From CAZDXB01 sp964509335 (lineage in GTDB: Bacteria; Bacteroidota; Ignavibacteria; Kapaibacteriales; UBA2268), in assembly GCA_964509335.1 (NCBI GenBank), contig CAZDXB010000005.1, positions 1 to 64,000 of the forward strand: a stretch of DNA of 64,000 nt. The letters run 5' to 3'. A program made the translations under genes and the position numbers. Of the stretch, positions 38,497 through 47,003 are shown in pieces. Under the pieces are notes generated by a model. It did not search any database. It was not told the DNA's origin and saw only the letters and a program-made list of their open reading frames with translations. Each line of letters begins with the position of its first letter. Position 1 is the stretch's first letter.

Positions 38497-38635
38497 TTAG
38501 CGGAATCTCCCCGTCTTAAAATCACATCCTCAATCTAAGACGGAATATTCCGCCTTATAATCTCAAATAAAATTTAAGTCGGGAATTTCCGTCTTAAATA
38601 AAAATTGTTCCTCTTAGACGGAAATAATCGGCTTA
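38497..38635. repeat. Four 22-bp palindromes at an exact 39-bp period
   Basis: The units start at 38497, 38536, 38575 and 38614. Each is an imperfect dyad with ends T(T/A)AG and CTTA and inner half-sites close to CGGaa and ttCCG. The 17-bp spacers differ in sequence but are AT-rich, and spacers 1 and 2 share a little similarity. The last unit ends on the A of the ATG of the fic gene. The array could be a set of operators controlling fic, or a decayed tandem duplication of a repeat element. It is not a normal CRISPR array: the units are short and diverged, and no cas gene is present. Confidence 0.75.
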
Positions 38636-39783
38636 TGAACGCGAGAGCGGGAAAATACGTTAATCAGTCCAAGGAATATAAAGCCTTTATCCCTAATCCA
38701 TTGCCCCCGAAACCGCCGATAAGATACGACGACGAGTTACGAGAATTTCTCTACGAAGCGGATAGAACGCTCGCGAGACTCGACGGCGTTACTACCGTAT
38801 TGCCTAATCCGGAACTTTTTATCGCGATGTACGTCAAAAAAGAAGCTCTCTTAAGTTCGCAAATAGAAGGAACGCAGGCGTCTTTAGAGGACGTTCTTGA
38901 ATTTGAGGCGAATCTTGTTCCAAAGGACAACCCAGACGACGTCAAAGAAGTCGTCAATTACATCAAAGCTCTGAATTACGGCATTGAACGTTTAAAAGAA
39001 CTACCAATGTCTCTAAGATTAATTAGAGAAATTCATAAAATACTTTTAGAAGACACAAGAGGAGGCTCCAGAACTCCCGGAAATTTCAGAAAAACGCAAA
39101 ATTGGATAGGGCCCGCCGGAACGTCGCTATCGGAAGCGACATACGTCCCTCCGCCACCTAATTTATTAATGAATTTAATGGGCGATTTAGAGAGCTTCAT
39201 TCATAAAAAAGATAATATTCATCCCTTAATTAAAATCGCTTTAATCCACAGCCAATTCGAGACAATTCATCCGTTTTTAGACGGCAACGGAAGAATTGGA
39301 AGGCTCTTAATAACATTCTATCTTTATTGGATGGGTTTGTTAACCAAACCCCTTTTATATATTAGTTTCTATTTAAAAAAGAACAGAAACAAGTATTACG
39401 ACCTTCTAATGAAAGTTAGAAACGATGGTTTATGGAAAGATTGGCTTAAGTTCTTTTTAAAAGGCGTTTCGGAAGTATCCGCCGAGTCCGCTAAAACCGC
39501 TGGCGAAATAATCGAGCTTAAAGAAAGATTTATAAAAAAATTATACGACAACTCTGTTTCGAGCGTGTTTGCCGTGAAATTATTAGATTTGCTCCTAAAT
39601 TCGCCTATTATTGAGACTAAAGACGTTACGTTAAATTTAGGCGTTCACAAAGATACGGCAAACGAATTAGTTAAAACTTTTAAAGAAATCGGCATTCTAA
39701 AGGAAATAACGGGCAAAAAGAGATACAAAAAGTATCTTTTCAAGGATTACGTTGAAATAATAAAGCGAGGAACGGAGATTTAA
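38635..39783 (+). CDS. Fic-domain protein (probable AMP-transferase) with winged-helix C-terminus
   Basis: This 382-residue protein has an N-terminal Fic_N region and a Fic core with the canonical catalytic motif HPFLDGNGRIGR (catalytic H212). Such enzymes usually transfer AMP to a hydroxyl of a target protein. Residues 74-79 (SSQIEG) match the [S/T]xxxE[G/N] inhibitory motif, here upstream of the catalytic motif, so it would be autoinhibited by E78 (class II). The C-terminal 80 residues form a winged-helix-like domain (LGVHKDTANELVKTFKEIGILKEITG). I use the ATG at 38635; a TTG at 38605 is in frame but would run through the palindrome array. There is no adjacent antitoxin gene, consistent with internal inhibition. 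Confidence 0.9.
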   Translation: MNARAGKYVNQSKEYKAFIPNPLPPKPPIRYDDELREFLYEADRTLARLDGVTTVLPNPELFIAMYVKKEALLSSQIEGTQASLEDVLEFEANLVPKDNPDDVKEVVNYIKALNYGIERLKELPMSLRLIREIHKILLEDTRGGSRTPGNFRKTQNWIGPAGTSLSEATYVPPPPNLLMNLMGDLESFIHKKDNIHPLIKIALIHSQFETIHPFLDGNGRIGRLLITFYLYWMGLLTKPLLYISFYLKKNRNKYYDLLMKVRNDGLWKDWLKFFLKGVSEVSAESAKTAGEIIELKERFIKKLYDNSVSSVFAVKLLDLLLNSPIIETKDVTLNLGVHKDTANELVKTFKEIGILKEITGKKRYKKYLFKDYVEIIKRGTEI

Positions 39784-39925
39784 TAAGCTTTTAACGCAAC
39801 TCGCCCTACAATATTCATCAAATGATTACAAAACATAAAAACCTTTTTCATAAATTATCAAAAACGTTAAGTTGCTTTTTTGCAAATTGCAAGTATAGCG
39901 TTTAATAATATATACGGTAAGCCTT

Positions 39926-41179
39926 ATGAATGAAAATGTCTTAGATAGGTTCTTGCGTTACGCTAAAATCGACACCCAGTCAAAAGAAGACTCAGATTCC
40001 TACCCAAGTACAAAAAAACAATTCGATTTGCTGAATTTACTCGAAAAAGAATTGAAAGAAATGGGCGTCGAAGACGCGTCAATCAACGAACACGGCTACT
40101 TATTCGCGACAATACCTTCAAACCTTCCCGACGACTCGCCCGCAAAAGGCAAAGTTCCAACGGTCGGATTCCTCGCGCACGTCGATACTTCGCCGGACGC
40201 GCCCGGCAAAGACGTAAAACCGCAAATAATCGAAAATTATCAAGGCGGCGACATCGTATTGCCCGGCGACAAGTCAAAAATCATAAAAGAATCCGAAAGC
40301 AAACAATTGAAAAATTGCGTCGGGCATAAAATCATAACCAGCGACGGAACGACTCTCTTAGGCGCCGACAACAAAGCAGGCGTAGCCGCAATTATGAACG
40401 CCGCCCAAACGTTAATTAACAATCCCGACATTATTCACGGCGACATAAAAATCGGTTTCACTCCCGACGAAGAAATCGGGCAGGGAACTAAGTATTTCGA
40501 CATAAAAAAATTCGGCGCGAAATACGCCTACACTGTTGACGGCGAAATGCCCGGCGAACTTAACAAAGAAACGTTCAGCGCCAACACGGGAATTATTAAA
40601 GTAGAAGGAAGAGACATACACCCGGGTTCAGCCAAAGACATTATGGTCAACTCGATTAGAGTAATGGCAGATATAATTTCTCGTTTACCGAAAGATATGG
40701 CGCCCGAAACAACCGAAAAATATCAGCCTTACATTCATCCGCATATTCTCGAATCGTCGGTCGGCAAATCAAAATTAAAAATGCTTTTCAGGGATTTCAA
40801 AACGGAAGGACTGGACGAGCAAAAGAAAATCGTAGAGAAAATTATCGACGAAGTAAAAGAATTACATCCCAGAGCCGATATAAAACTTGAAATAGAAGAA
40901 ATGTACAGAAATATGCGCGAAGAATTGGACAAGCATCCTCTAGTCCTTGATTGCCTCTGGGAAGCCGCCGACAAAGCCGGCGCGAATCCATATTGGGAAC
41001 CTATTCGAGGCGGCACCGACGGCTCGCGCTTAACGGCTATAGGCTTGCCGACGCCGAACATATACACGGGCGGGCAAAACTTCCACAGCGTAACGGAATG
41101 GCTTTCCGCCGACGCTCTTAACGTTACCGTCGATACAATAATAAATCTGACGCAAACTTGGGTCGAAAAAAGCAAATAA
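39926..41179 (+). CDS. pepT: Tripeptide aminopeptidase PepT (M20B)
   Basis: The 417-residue zinc peptidase removes the N-terminal residue from tripeptides in the cytoplasm. The metal-site motifs are visible: H85 and D87 in FLAHVDTSPD, D148 in LLGADNKAGVAA, and the catalytic E182/E183 in FTPDEEIGQG. The PepT signature VDGEMPGELNKETF and the closing GGTDGSRLTAIGLPTPN and TGGQNFHSVTEW are also present. Length is standard. The OPT transporter follows after 34 bp, so the two are probably co-transcribed. Confidence 0.96.
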   Translation: MNENVLDRFLRYAKIDTQSKEDSDSYPSTKKQFDLLNLLEKELKEMGVEDASINEHGYLFATIPSNLPDDSPAKGKVPTVGFLAHVDTSPDAPGKDVKPQIIENYQGGDIVLPGDKSKIIKESESKQLKNCVGHKIITSDGTTLLGADNKAGVAAIMNAAQTLINNPDIIHGDIKIGFTPDEEIGQGTKYFDIKKFGAKYAYTVDGEMPGELNKETFSANTGIIKVEGRDIHPGSAKDIMVNSIRVMADIISRLPKDMAPETTEKYQPYIHPHILESSVGKSKLKMLFRDFKTEGLDEQKKIVEKIIDEVKELHPRADIKLEIEEMYRNMREELDKHPLVLDCLWEAADKAGANPYWEPIRGGTDGSRLTAIGLPTPNIYTGGQNFHSVTEWLSADALNVTVDTIINLTQTWVEKSK

Positions 41180-41213
41180 AAGGTCGTATAAAAAATAAGT
41201 AGCGGAGATTTTG

Positions 41214-43217
41214 ATGGATTCAAAAAAATCAATGACAAAACTACCGGACAACGCTTACAGGAAGCTAAAACAGGGAGAGGTCTATAGACCCGTAATGTCT
41301 CCCGAATACAAATTCAAGGAAGTAACGCCTTGGTCGGTAGCTTGGGGCTTGGCAATGGCGGTGTTGTTCTCGGCGGCGGCGGCTTACTCCGGCTTAAAAA
41401 TCGGACAGGTATTAGAAGCCGCCATTCCTATTTCAATAATAGCCGTCGGAGCTTCTTCCTTCTTCAAAAAATCAAAGGCTCTAGGACAAAACGTAATAAT
41501 TCAATCGCTCGGAGCTAGCTCCGGCGTTATTGTGGCGGGAGCGATATTCACGATGCCCGCCCTTTATATTCTCGGTCTGGAAGTCAATTTCTTCCAAATC
41601 TTCTTCTCCTGCCTACTCGGCGGATTTCTAGGAATTCTATTTCTAATCCCGTTCCGCAAATACTTCGTTAAAGATATGCACGGCGAGTTCCCCTTCCCCG
41701 AAGCTACGGCTACGACGGAAATACTAATAACCGGCGAGAGCGGCGGAACTAAAGCCGGCGTGCTTATTATGAGCGGACTTATCGGCGGCGTTTACGACTT
41801 TATGGCGTCCGCCCTCGGATTATGGAGCGAAGTATTCACGTCTAGAATTATCCCAATAGGCGAAAAAATCGCCGAGCAATTCAAACTGCTATTCACATTT
41901 AACGTAAGCGCGTTAATAGTGGGCTTCGGATATTTGGTAGGTTTAAAATTCTCAACGATTATAGTGGTCGGCTCCCTACTCTCTTGGTTCGTATTGGTTC
42001 CCTTGCTTCAAACAGTCGGAGGAATCGTCGCCGGACCGGAAGGAGCGAACATCTTTACCGCTATGACGCCCGAGCAAATTTTCATCGATTACGTGCGCCA
42101 CATAGGAATCGGCGGCATCGCTATGGCTGGAATCATAGGAATACTGAAGTCCTCGAAAATAATCGGAAACGCTTTCTCGCTGGCTTTTAAAGGAATCTTC
42201 GGAAGCAAAGTGGAAAGCGGCGACGGCTCGCAACTCCGCACCAACAAAGATATGAAAATGACTTTCATCATTTTCTTGTTACTATTAACTTCGATAGCCG
42301 TTTTCATTTTCTTCGTAACCGGAATTAATATAACATTCGGACAAGCGGTTGTAGCATTCCTAACCGTCTTTATTATCGCGTTCTTATTTACTTCCGTGGC
42401 GGCGAACGCGATAGCTATAGTGGGAACTAATCCCGTTTCGGGAATGACGCTAATGACTTTAATCCTATCGTCGTTCGTATTAGCCGCCGCAGGCTTGAGC
42501 GGCGAAACTGGTATGCTTAGCGCGATTATTATCGGCGGCGTCGTTTGCACGGCTCTGTCGATGTCCGGCGGATTTATCACAGACTTAAAAATAGGCTACT
42601 GGCTCGGCTCCACTCCTTTAAAACAGGAATCTTGGAAATTTCTCGGTACGCTTTTCTCGGCGGCGACAGTCGGTATTGTTATATATATACTGAACGAAAC
42701 TTACGGCTTCGTTCAAACGCCCGATACGCCGAATCCAATGATAGCGCCGCAAGCGAACGCCGTAGCCGCGGTTATAAAACCGCTAATGTCCCCCGGAGCG
42801 CAAATCCATTGGATGCTTTACATAGTCGGGGCGGTCATAGCCGTATTAGTTAACGCTATCGGTATTTCGCCGCTGGCGTTCGCTTTGGGTATGTATTTGC
42901 CGCTGGAGCTTAACACTCCTCTGCTATTAGGCGGTATTATATCTCACTTTGTAAAGAACGGCAAAGGCAAAGAAAGTTTAATAAAAGCAAGACACCAAAG
43001 AGGAACTCTAATAGCCTCCGGCTTCATAGCGGGAGCCGCAATATTCGGAGTTATCGGCGCGCTGGTTAAATTTATACTTAATCGTTCGGGACTGCCCGAC
43101 ATAAGGCTAGAGCATTGGCCCGAAACCTACGACGCTCAATTCTTAGCTATAGGCGCCTTTGCATTGTTGGTAACGTTTATGATTTGGCAAATTTACAAAG
43201 CAAAATCAGACGAATAA
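41214..43217 (+). CDS. OPT-family oligopeptide transporter
   Basis: The 667-residue membrane protein has about 14-16 hydrophobic helices and belongs to the oligopeptide transporter superfamily. The marks are AYSGLKIGQVLEAAIPISI, NVIIQSLGASSGVIVAGAIFT, GEFPFPEATATTEIL and NPVSGMTLMTLI. It probably imports peptides by proton coupling; metal-chelate uptake is the alternative for this superfamily. The ATG at 41214 has GGAG eight bases upstream and is better than the TTG directly before it. Its position directly after pepT strongly suggests uptake followed by hydrolysis of small peptides. Confidence 0.93.
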   Translation: MDSKKSMTKLPDNAYRKLKQGEVYRPVMSPEYKFKEVTPWSVAWGLAMAVLFSAAAAYSGLKIGQVLEAAIPISIIAVGASSFFKKSKALGQNVIIQSLGASSGVIVAGAIFTMPALYILGLEVNFFQIFFSCLLGGFLGILFLIPFRKYFVKDMHGEFPFPEATATTEILITGESGGTKAGVLIMSGLIGGVYDFMASALGLWSEVFTSRIIPIGEKIAEQFKLLFTFNVSALIVGFGYLVGLKFSTIIVVGSLLSWFVLVPLLQTVGGIVAGPEGANIFTAMTPEQIFIDYVRHIGIGGIAMAGIIGILKSSKIIGNAFSLAFKGIFGSKVESGDGSQLRTNKDMKMTFIIFLLLLTSIAVFIFFVTGINITFGQAVVAFLTVFIIAFLFTSVAANAIAIVGTNPVSGMTLMTLILSSFVLAAAGLSGETGMLSAIIIGGVVCTALSMSGGFITDLKIGYWLGSTPLKQESWKFLGTLFSAATVGIVIYILNETYGFVQTPDTPNPMIAPQANAVAAVIKPLMSPGAQIHWMLYIVGAVIAVLVNAIGISPLAFALGMYLPLELNTPLLLGGIISHFVKNGKGKESLIKARHQRGTLIASGFIAGAAIFGVIGALVKFILNRSGLPDIRLEHWPETYDAQFLAIGAFALLVTFMIWQIYKAKSDE

Positions 43218-43251
43218 AAAATAATGATTATAAGCAATTCAAAAATGAAAA

Positions 43252-43279
43252 GGACGTCTAAATTTGTATTTTGACGTCC
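43252..43279. repeat. Inverted repeat between the OPT and flippase-like genes
   Basis: The arms GGACGTC and GACGTCC are separated by 14 bp. GACGTC is itself palindromic. It may be a weak terminator of the transporter gene or a regulatory dyad for the next gene, which starts 23 bp later. Confidence 0.4.
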
Positions 43280-43301
43280 CTAAGGTTATTTTGGGCGACT
43301 A

Positions 43302-44354
43302 ATGAAAGAAAGCGCTAAAAATATTATCCGTTTTATTATCTCGGCTATAATAATAGTCGTTTCTCTTTACTTCGCGCTAAAAGACATCAATTTAGCTAAA
43401 CTTTGGAACATCATAGTCCACGCCGATTATCTCTGGGTAATTATTTCCATTCCCATCATATTAATATCGCATTGGATAAGAGCTTCGCGCTGGAAAACTA
43501 TGCTCGAGCCGGCGTTAAAAGTTAAGTCGCCCTCCACTTATAATCTTTTCTCCGCCGTTATGATTGGCTACGCTTTTAATTGCGCTTTACCAAGGGGCGG
43601 CGAGTTCGTCAGACCCTTCGTCTATTCCAGAAGAGAAAAAGTATCGTTCACAAGCGTTTTCGCCACCGTAATAGTCGAAAGAGTAATCGACATTTTCACG
43701 CTTTTGTTCCTTTTCGCTATGGTTTTTCTCTTTCTTGGCGAGCAAATTCTTAATGTTCTTCCGAGTGTGGACGCAAAAAAAGTCGCCGTTATAGGCGCGC
43801 TTGTTATTATTGTCGGACTTGTTAGCTTTTACCCGCCCGTTTTTAGATTCCTTATCAAAAAAATACTTAAGCCCATCTCAAATAAATTCTACGAAAAAAT
43901 ATACGAGCTTTTCGAAAAGTTCTTGCGCGGCTTCGCTATTATTAAATCGCCTTCGCGCTATTTGCGTCTCATAATTGAATCTTTCGCCATCTGGTTTTTC
44001 TATACTATCCCGCTTTATTTAATGTTCTTTTCGTTCGACTTCCAAAATGTTCTTCATTTAGGAATCGGCGACGCCGTTCTTCTTGTCGTGATTTCCGGCA
44101 TAGGCGTATCTATCGCTCCGACTCCCGGGGCCATCGGAGTTTATCATTTCCTAGTTCAAAACGCTTTGATTAAATTTTTCGGAGTCTCGCCGGAAGCCGC
44201 TCTCGCTTACGCCACTTTAGTTCACGGAATCAACTTCCTAATACAAGTATCCGTCGGCGGTATGTTCTTTATGCGAGAAAACATCAAGAAAATCCCGTTT
44301 CAAAGAGAAGACATTCCCGAGAAAAACGAAAAACCGATAGAAAACTCGGGGTGA
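43302..44354 (+). CDS. Flippase-like membrane protein (UPF0104 / LPG-synthase transmembrane family)
   Basis: This 350-residue protein has about eight membrane helices. Typical motifs of the family related to the lysyl-phosphatidylglycerol synthase membrane domain are visible: SHWIRASRWKTML, YAFNCALPRGGEFVRPFVYSRREKVSFTSVFATVIVERVIDI, and APTPGAIGVYHFLVQNALI. Such proteins are thought to move lipids or lipid-linked sugars across the membrane, but the substrate here is unknown. It stands alone, followed by a dense run of hairpins. Confidence 0.85.
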   Translation: MKESAKNIIRFIISAIIIVVSLYFALKDINLAKLWNIIVHADYLWVIISIPIILISHWIRASRWKTMLEPALKVKSPSTYNLFSAVMIGYAFNCALPRGGEFVRPFVYSRREKVSFTSVFATVIVERVIDIFTLLFLFAMVFLFLGEQILNVLPSVDAKKVAVIGALVIIVGLVSFYPPVFRFLIKKILKPISNKFYEKIYELFEKFLRGFAIIKSPSRYLRLIIESFAIWFFYTIPLYLMFFSFDFQNVLHLGIGDAVLLVVISGIGVSIAPTPGAIGVYHFLVQNALIKFFGVSPEAALAYATLVHGINFLIQVSVGGMFFMRENIKKIPFQREDIPEKNEKPIENSG

Positions 44355-44369
44355 AATTAGCTTATTCAA

Positions 44370-44400
44370 CTCATCCGACGACTCGAATTCATCATATAAG
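44370..44400. repeat. Decayed family B palindrome
   Basis: The left half CTCATCCGACGACTC matches the family exactly. The right half has several mismatches and would pair poorly. It starts 15 bp after the preceding stop codon. Confidence 0.6.
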
Positions 44401-44420
44401 CGGTGAATTTTACAGCCTCT

Positions 44421-44442
44421 TTCCCAAATTGAAATTTGAAAA
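44421..44442. repeat. Decayed family A palindrome
   Basis: The core CAAATTGAAATTTG has intact inner arms, but the right outer arm is AAAA instead of GGGAA. Confidence 0.55.
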
Positions 44443-44464
44443 TTAAAAATAAAAAGAACAGTAG

Positions 44465-44494
44465 AACAGGCTTCCAGCCTGTTTTTCTTTTTTT
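44465..44494 (+). terminator. Intrinsic-terminator-like hairpin
   Basis: The 8-bp arms AACAGGCT and AGCCTGTT flank a TCC loop and are followed by TTTCTTTTTTTT. It lies about 110 bp after the flippase-like gene and is the most likely transcription stop for it. Confidence 0.75.
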
Positions 44495-44546
44495 TGCGCT
44501 TGATTTTAGATACGCTACACTTCGCAGGTGTAGCACATCTTCGTGG

Positions 44547-44568
44547 GAGACGCAAGATTTTGCGTCTC
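44547..44568. repeat. GAGACGCAA inverted repeat
   Basis: The 9-bp arms GAGACGCAA and TTGCGTCTC flank GATT. It is followed 28 bp later by a family B palindrome. Confidence 0.7.
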
Positions 44569-44596
44569 TACAATCTCCACTCGTAGTTAATCATAA

Positions 44597-44627
44597 CTCA
44601 TCCGACGACTCCCAGTCATCGGATGAG
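44597..44627. repeat. Family B palindrome
   Basis: A 31-bp inverted repeat with outer arms CTCATCCGA and TCGGATGAG and the inner phrase GACTCCCAGTC. Relatives lie at 44370, 45685 and 48770. The outermost CTCAT and ATGAG are shared with family A. Confidence 0.8.
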
Positions 44628-44743
44628 TATCCCTAAATAATATACTCTTTTCTATTCCCCATTCTATTATTTTTCCGTAATTTCGCTTTTCAAATTGATT
44701 TAATTTGATTTATGTTTAAGCGGTTTAAGGGAGATTAATAAAA

Positions 44744-45676
44744 ATGAACAAGCCAAGCCCGACTAAAATTTGGATAGCTCAAACGAGAGCGAACTTTCTT
44801 ATTCTAGCGATTCTTTTAGCGGCTATAGGATTAATTTTAGCTATTGACGCCGGCGCGAAAGTTCAATTCTTAGACGTCGCTCTACTTTTCGTCGGAACTA
44901 TACTAGCGCACGTTTCCGTAAATCTTTTCAACGAATACTCAGACTATAAAACAAAAATCGATTTCGACACTCCGCGCAACCCTTTCAGCGGCGGCAGCGG
45001 TATGCTGGTCAACGGACATACCAAACCCGGAAGCGTTCTGGGGGCGGCTATCGCGACTTTAGCCTTAGCTACGGTTATCGGCGTTTACTTCATTCTGAAT
45101 TCCCACTGGTCGATATTGCTATTTATCGCTTTGGGCGCGTGCGCAATCATATTTTATACAAACGTTCTCGCTAAGATGCTTCTCGGAGAGTTCTTCGCCG
45201 GTCTGACTCTCGGAACATTCGTCGTCTGGGGCGCTTATATCGTATTAGCCGCAGAGCCGACTACACCCTTGCGAGAACTACTGACTCTCAAAGTAATTAT
45301 GGTTTCGATTCCGCCCGGAATTCTTACCTCGTTGCTCTTGCTTTTAAACGAATTCCCCGACGCCGAAGCCGACAAAAAAGGCGGCAGATACCACCTTATC
45401 ATCGCGTTCGGAAAGAAAAAATCCGCTTACATATATACGATTGCCTTAGCTATTACCTACATATTAATAATACTGACTCCAATTATCGGCGCCTCTTCCT
45501 ACTGGCTCTTAATTGCCCTATTGACTATACCATTAGCAAGCAAAGCGGCTAAAGCCGCGCTCGTTCATTACAACGACAACGATATTATTATTCCCGCTCT
45601 CGGCGTGAACGTGCTCGTCGTTCTCGGAACGGATTTGCTATTAGTTCTCGGCGTTTTGCTAGGCAATATCATTTGA
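44744..45676 (+). CDS. menA: 1,4-dihydroxy-2-naphthoate prenyltransferase (menaquinone synthesis)
   Basis: This 310-residue UbiA-family membrane enzyme attaches the isoprenoid tail to dihydroxynaphthoate. The first Asp-rich motif is N63-EYSDYKTKID73, followed by TPRNPFSGGSGMLV, and the second is N202-EFPDAEADKKGGR. About eight hydrophobic helices are present. The GGSGMLV phrase and the motif style favour MenA over other UbiA enzymes, though another aromatic substrate is possible. No other men gene is in the window. A family B hairpin follows the stop codon by 8 bp. Confidence 0.87.
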   Translation: MNKPSPTKIWIAQTRANFLILAILLAAIGLILAIDAGAKVQFLDVALLFVGTILAHVSVNLFNEYSDYKTKIDFDTPRNPFSGGSGMLVNGHTKPGSVLGAAIATLALATVIGVYFILNSHWSILLFIALGACAIIFYTNVLAKMLLGEFFAGLTLGTFVVWGAYIVLAAEPTTPLRELLTLKVIMVSIPPGILTSLLLLLNEFPDAEADKKGGRYHLIIAFGKKKSAYIYTIALAITYILIILTPIIGASSYWLLIALLTIPLASKAAKAALVHYNDNDIIIPALGVNVLVVLGTDLLLVLGVLLGNII

Positions 45677-45684
45677 TAGAGCGA

Positions 45685-45715
45685 CTCACCCGACGACTCC
45701 GAGTTACCGGATGAG
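45685..45715. repeat. Family B palindrome
   Basis: A 31-bp element with CTCACCCGA and CCGGATGAG arms around GACTCCGAGTT. It begins 8 bp after the menA stop and forms a loose pair with the perfect palindrome at 45767-45796. Confidence 0.75.
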
Positions 45716-45766
45716 TAAGAAAAGAGAAGTAGAGGCGAACTGCCTTTGCCCCGACAGCCCAAAACC

Positions 45767-45796
45767 TCCTTCCGAAATTGCAATTTCGGAAGGAGA
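45767..45796. repeat. Perfect 30-bp palindrome (family A variant)
   Basis: The left half CTCCTTCCGAAATTG is exactly complementary to the right half. Compared with the element at 1183-1212, several arm positions have changed on both sides together, so pairing is preserved. Confidence 0.85.
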
Positions 45797-45820
45797 ATAT
45801 AAATCACTGTCGTATAATAC

Positions 45821-46096
45821 TCAATCTCCGCTTCCCCTCTTCATCCTAATAACTTTCTTCAAATAGGCGTCGGAAACGCCTAGATCGCGCGCTACTTGCT
45901 TTAAGCTTTTCTCGCTGTTCTCCTTATAATAGCGAAAAACCAAATCCTCCAGCCGCGTTATCTTCGGTATATAAAAACTAAGCCCGCTCAAGCCTCTAAG
46001 CATACTCTTCACGGTCTCTATGCCGCAAGATTGCATAATGAGCTTCAAATCGCTCGTCAAATCGCTCTCCCGAACGTAATCATAAACGTCTTCCAT
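45821..46096 (-). CDS. Mor-like transcription activator (phage Mu type)
   Basis: This 91-residue protein resembles the Mor/C activators of Mu-like phages. An N-terminal helical part (LKLIMQSCGIETVKSML) leads to the conserved FYIPK-type motif (LSFYIPKI) and a helix-turn-helix (SLKQVARDLGVSDAYLKKVI). I place the start at the ATG at 46096, because GGAGGAG stands directly upstream; an ATG five codons earlier would contain that site. It is the second gene of a two-gene minus-strand unit, divergent from a phage-type repressor. No structural phage genes are near, so it looks like a relic or a co-opted regulator. Confidence 0.75.
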   Translation of the reverse strand: MEDVYDYVRESDLTSDLKLIMQSCGIETVKSMLRGLSGLSFYIPKITRLEDLVFRYYKENSEKSLKQVARDLGVSDAYLKKVIRMKRGSGD

Positions 46097-46123
46097 CGAC
46101 TCCTCCAACATTAATAATTAATC

Positions 46124-46408
46124 TCAACCGTATAAATTCTCCGCCCCGGGCGCCGCTATTTCGTTTTCCAAAAAATCTTTTATGAAAAAACGCAAACCGC
46201 CCAACGCTTGCCCGTCAACAATTTCTTTCTCTCTTACTTCCTCGAAAAATTGCTCGAATAAATCGTTCAACATCTTAGCGGCGCCTATTTTCCCGCCGCG
46301 CGATTCCAACTCGTTCTTCCGAGGAATAATTAGAACAATATCATCTGAAACGCGCTTTTGTTGTAAATTTTTCATTTTTTTCTTGGAATTTGATTTTCTT
46401 TTTCCCAT
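46124..46408 (-). CDS. Small unknown protein next to the Mor-like gene
   Basis: This 94-residue protein is unknown to me. It begins with a very basic stretch (GKRKSNSKKKMKNLQQKR) and continues as an amphipathic helical region (GKIGAAKMLNDLFEQFFEEV). It could be a small nucleic-acid-associated phage protein. The ATG at 46408 has a strong GGAGG site. The Mor-like gene follows after 27 bp, so the two form one operon. Confidence 0.6.
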   Translation of the reverse strand: MGKRKSNSKKKMKNLQQKRVSDDIVLIIPRKNELESRGGKIGAAKMLNDLFEQFFEEVREKEIVDGQALGGLRFFIKDFLENEIAAPGAENLYG

Positions 46409-46574
46409 ATTAACCTCCGCGTTAATGAAGTTTTGTAAAATTTAAAATCATATGATATTAAAAGCTTTCAAAAATAATTAAAACTCATTAATTGATATTA
46501 ATACAACATAACGATGTAAAATATACACGCAATATAAATATTAATTATAAACAAGTCAAGTAAAAAATTATTTT
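46409..46574. promoter_or_regulatory. Divergent promoter/operator region of the phage-like switch
   Basis: This 166-bp, strongly AT-rich region lies between the divergent Mor-side operon and the repressor operon. It is where operators of the repressor should lie. Short dyads such as ATTAAT-tgat-ATTAAT around 46494 are visible, but the base composition makes them weak evidence. Confidence 0.4.
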
Positions 46575-47003
46575 ATGCCGGATTTAAAAAAAGAAATAGG
46601 GAAAAGATTGAGGGAGGTTAGGTATTTGTTTTTGGAAGGCGATAAAGTCTCGACGCGGCAATTTGCCAACGCAGTCGGCGAGAGCAAAGACAATATCGCC
46701 AATTACGAGAACGGAAGAGCGAACGTTCCGAACCGCTTGCTTCTCGCTTTGTATCACCGCGGGTTCAATCCGGTTTACATAATAACCGGCGAAGGCGACA
46801 TCTTCGCCGACAACAAGCAAGGCAGAGCCTTAAAACACCTTATTAAAACAAAAAAAGAAATCCATTCCGGCAAAGCGATAGCCAAAGAATACGACTATTC
46901 TAAACTAAGCGTCCAAGAGCTGGAAAGAAGATACGCCCATTACCAAGTAGCCGCCGGCGATATCAGAAAAATTATTGAGAAAAAAAAGAAAAGCGACAAG
47001 TAG
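46575..47003 (+). CDS. Phage-type XRE helix-turn-helix protein (DNA-binding half of a repressor)
   Basis: The 142-residue protein has an XRE-like helix-turn-helix at about 15-65 (VSTRQFANAVGESKDNIANYENGRANVP). The phrase RGFNPVYIITGEGDIF follows, which is typical of CI-like phage repressors just after the DNA-binding domain. The C-terminal part is charged and helical. It has no S24 peptidase domain; that domain is encoded by the next gene, which begins on the base after this stop codon (TAG-ATG). The two together look like a repressor split into two polypeptides. Confidence 0.82.
   Translation: MPDLKKEIGKRLREVRYLFLEGDKVSTRQFANAVGESKDNIANYENGRANVPNRLLLALYHRGFNPVYIITGEGDIFADNKQGRALKHLIKTKKEIHSGKAIAKEYDYSKLSVQELERRYAHYQVAAGDIRKIIEKKKKSDK

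Larger units (their letters stand above)
44355..44743. other. Gene-free stretch with five hairpins
   Basis: This 389-bp gap contains, in order, a decayed family B palindrome (44370-44400), a decayed family A palindrome (44421-44442), an intrinsic-terminator-like hairpin (44465-44494), a GAGACGC hairpin (44547-44568) and a good family B palindrome (44597-44627). I see no coding sequence. Confidence 0.7.

Noticed and set aside
38497..38635. CRISPR array
   Set aside because: The repeats are only 22 bp and diverged, the spacers are 17 bp, and there are no cas genes. The regular spacing is reported as a separate finding.
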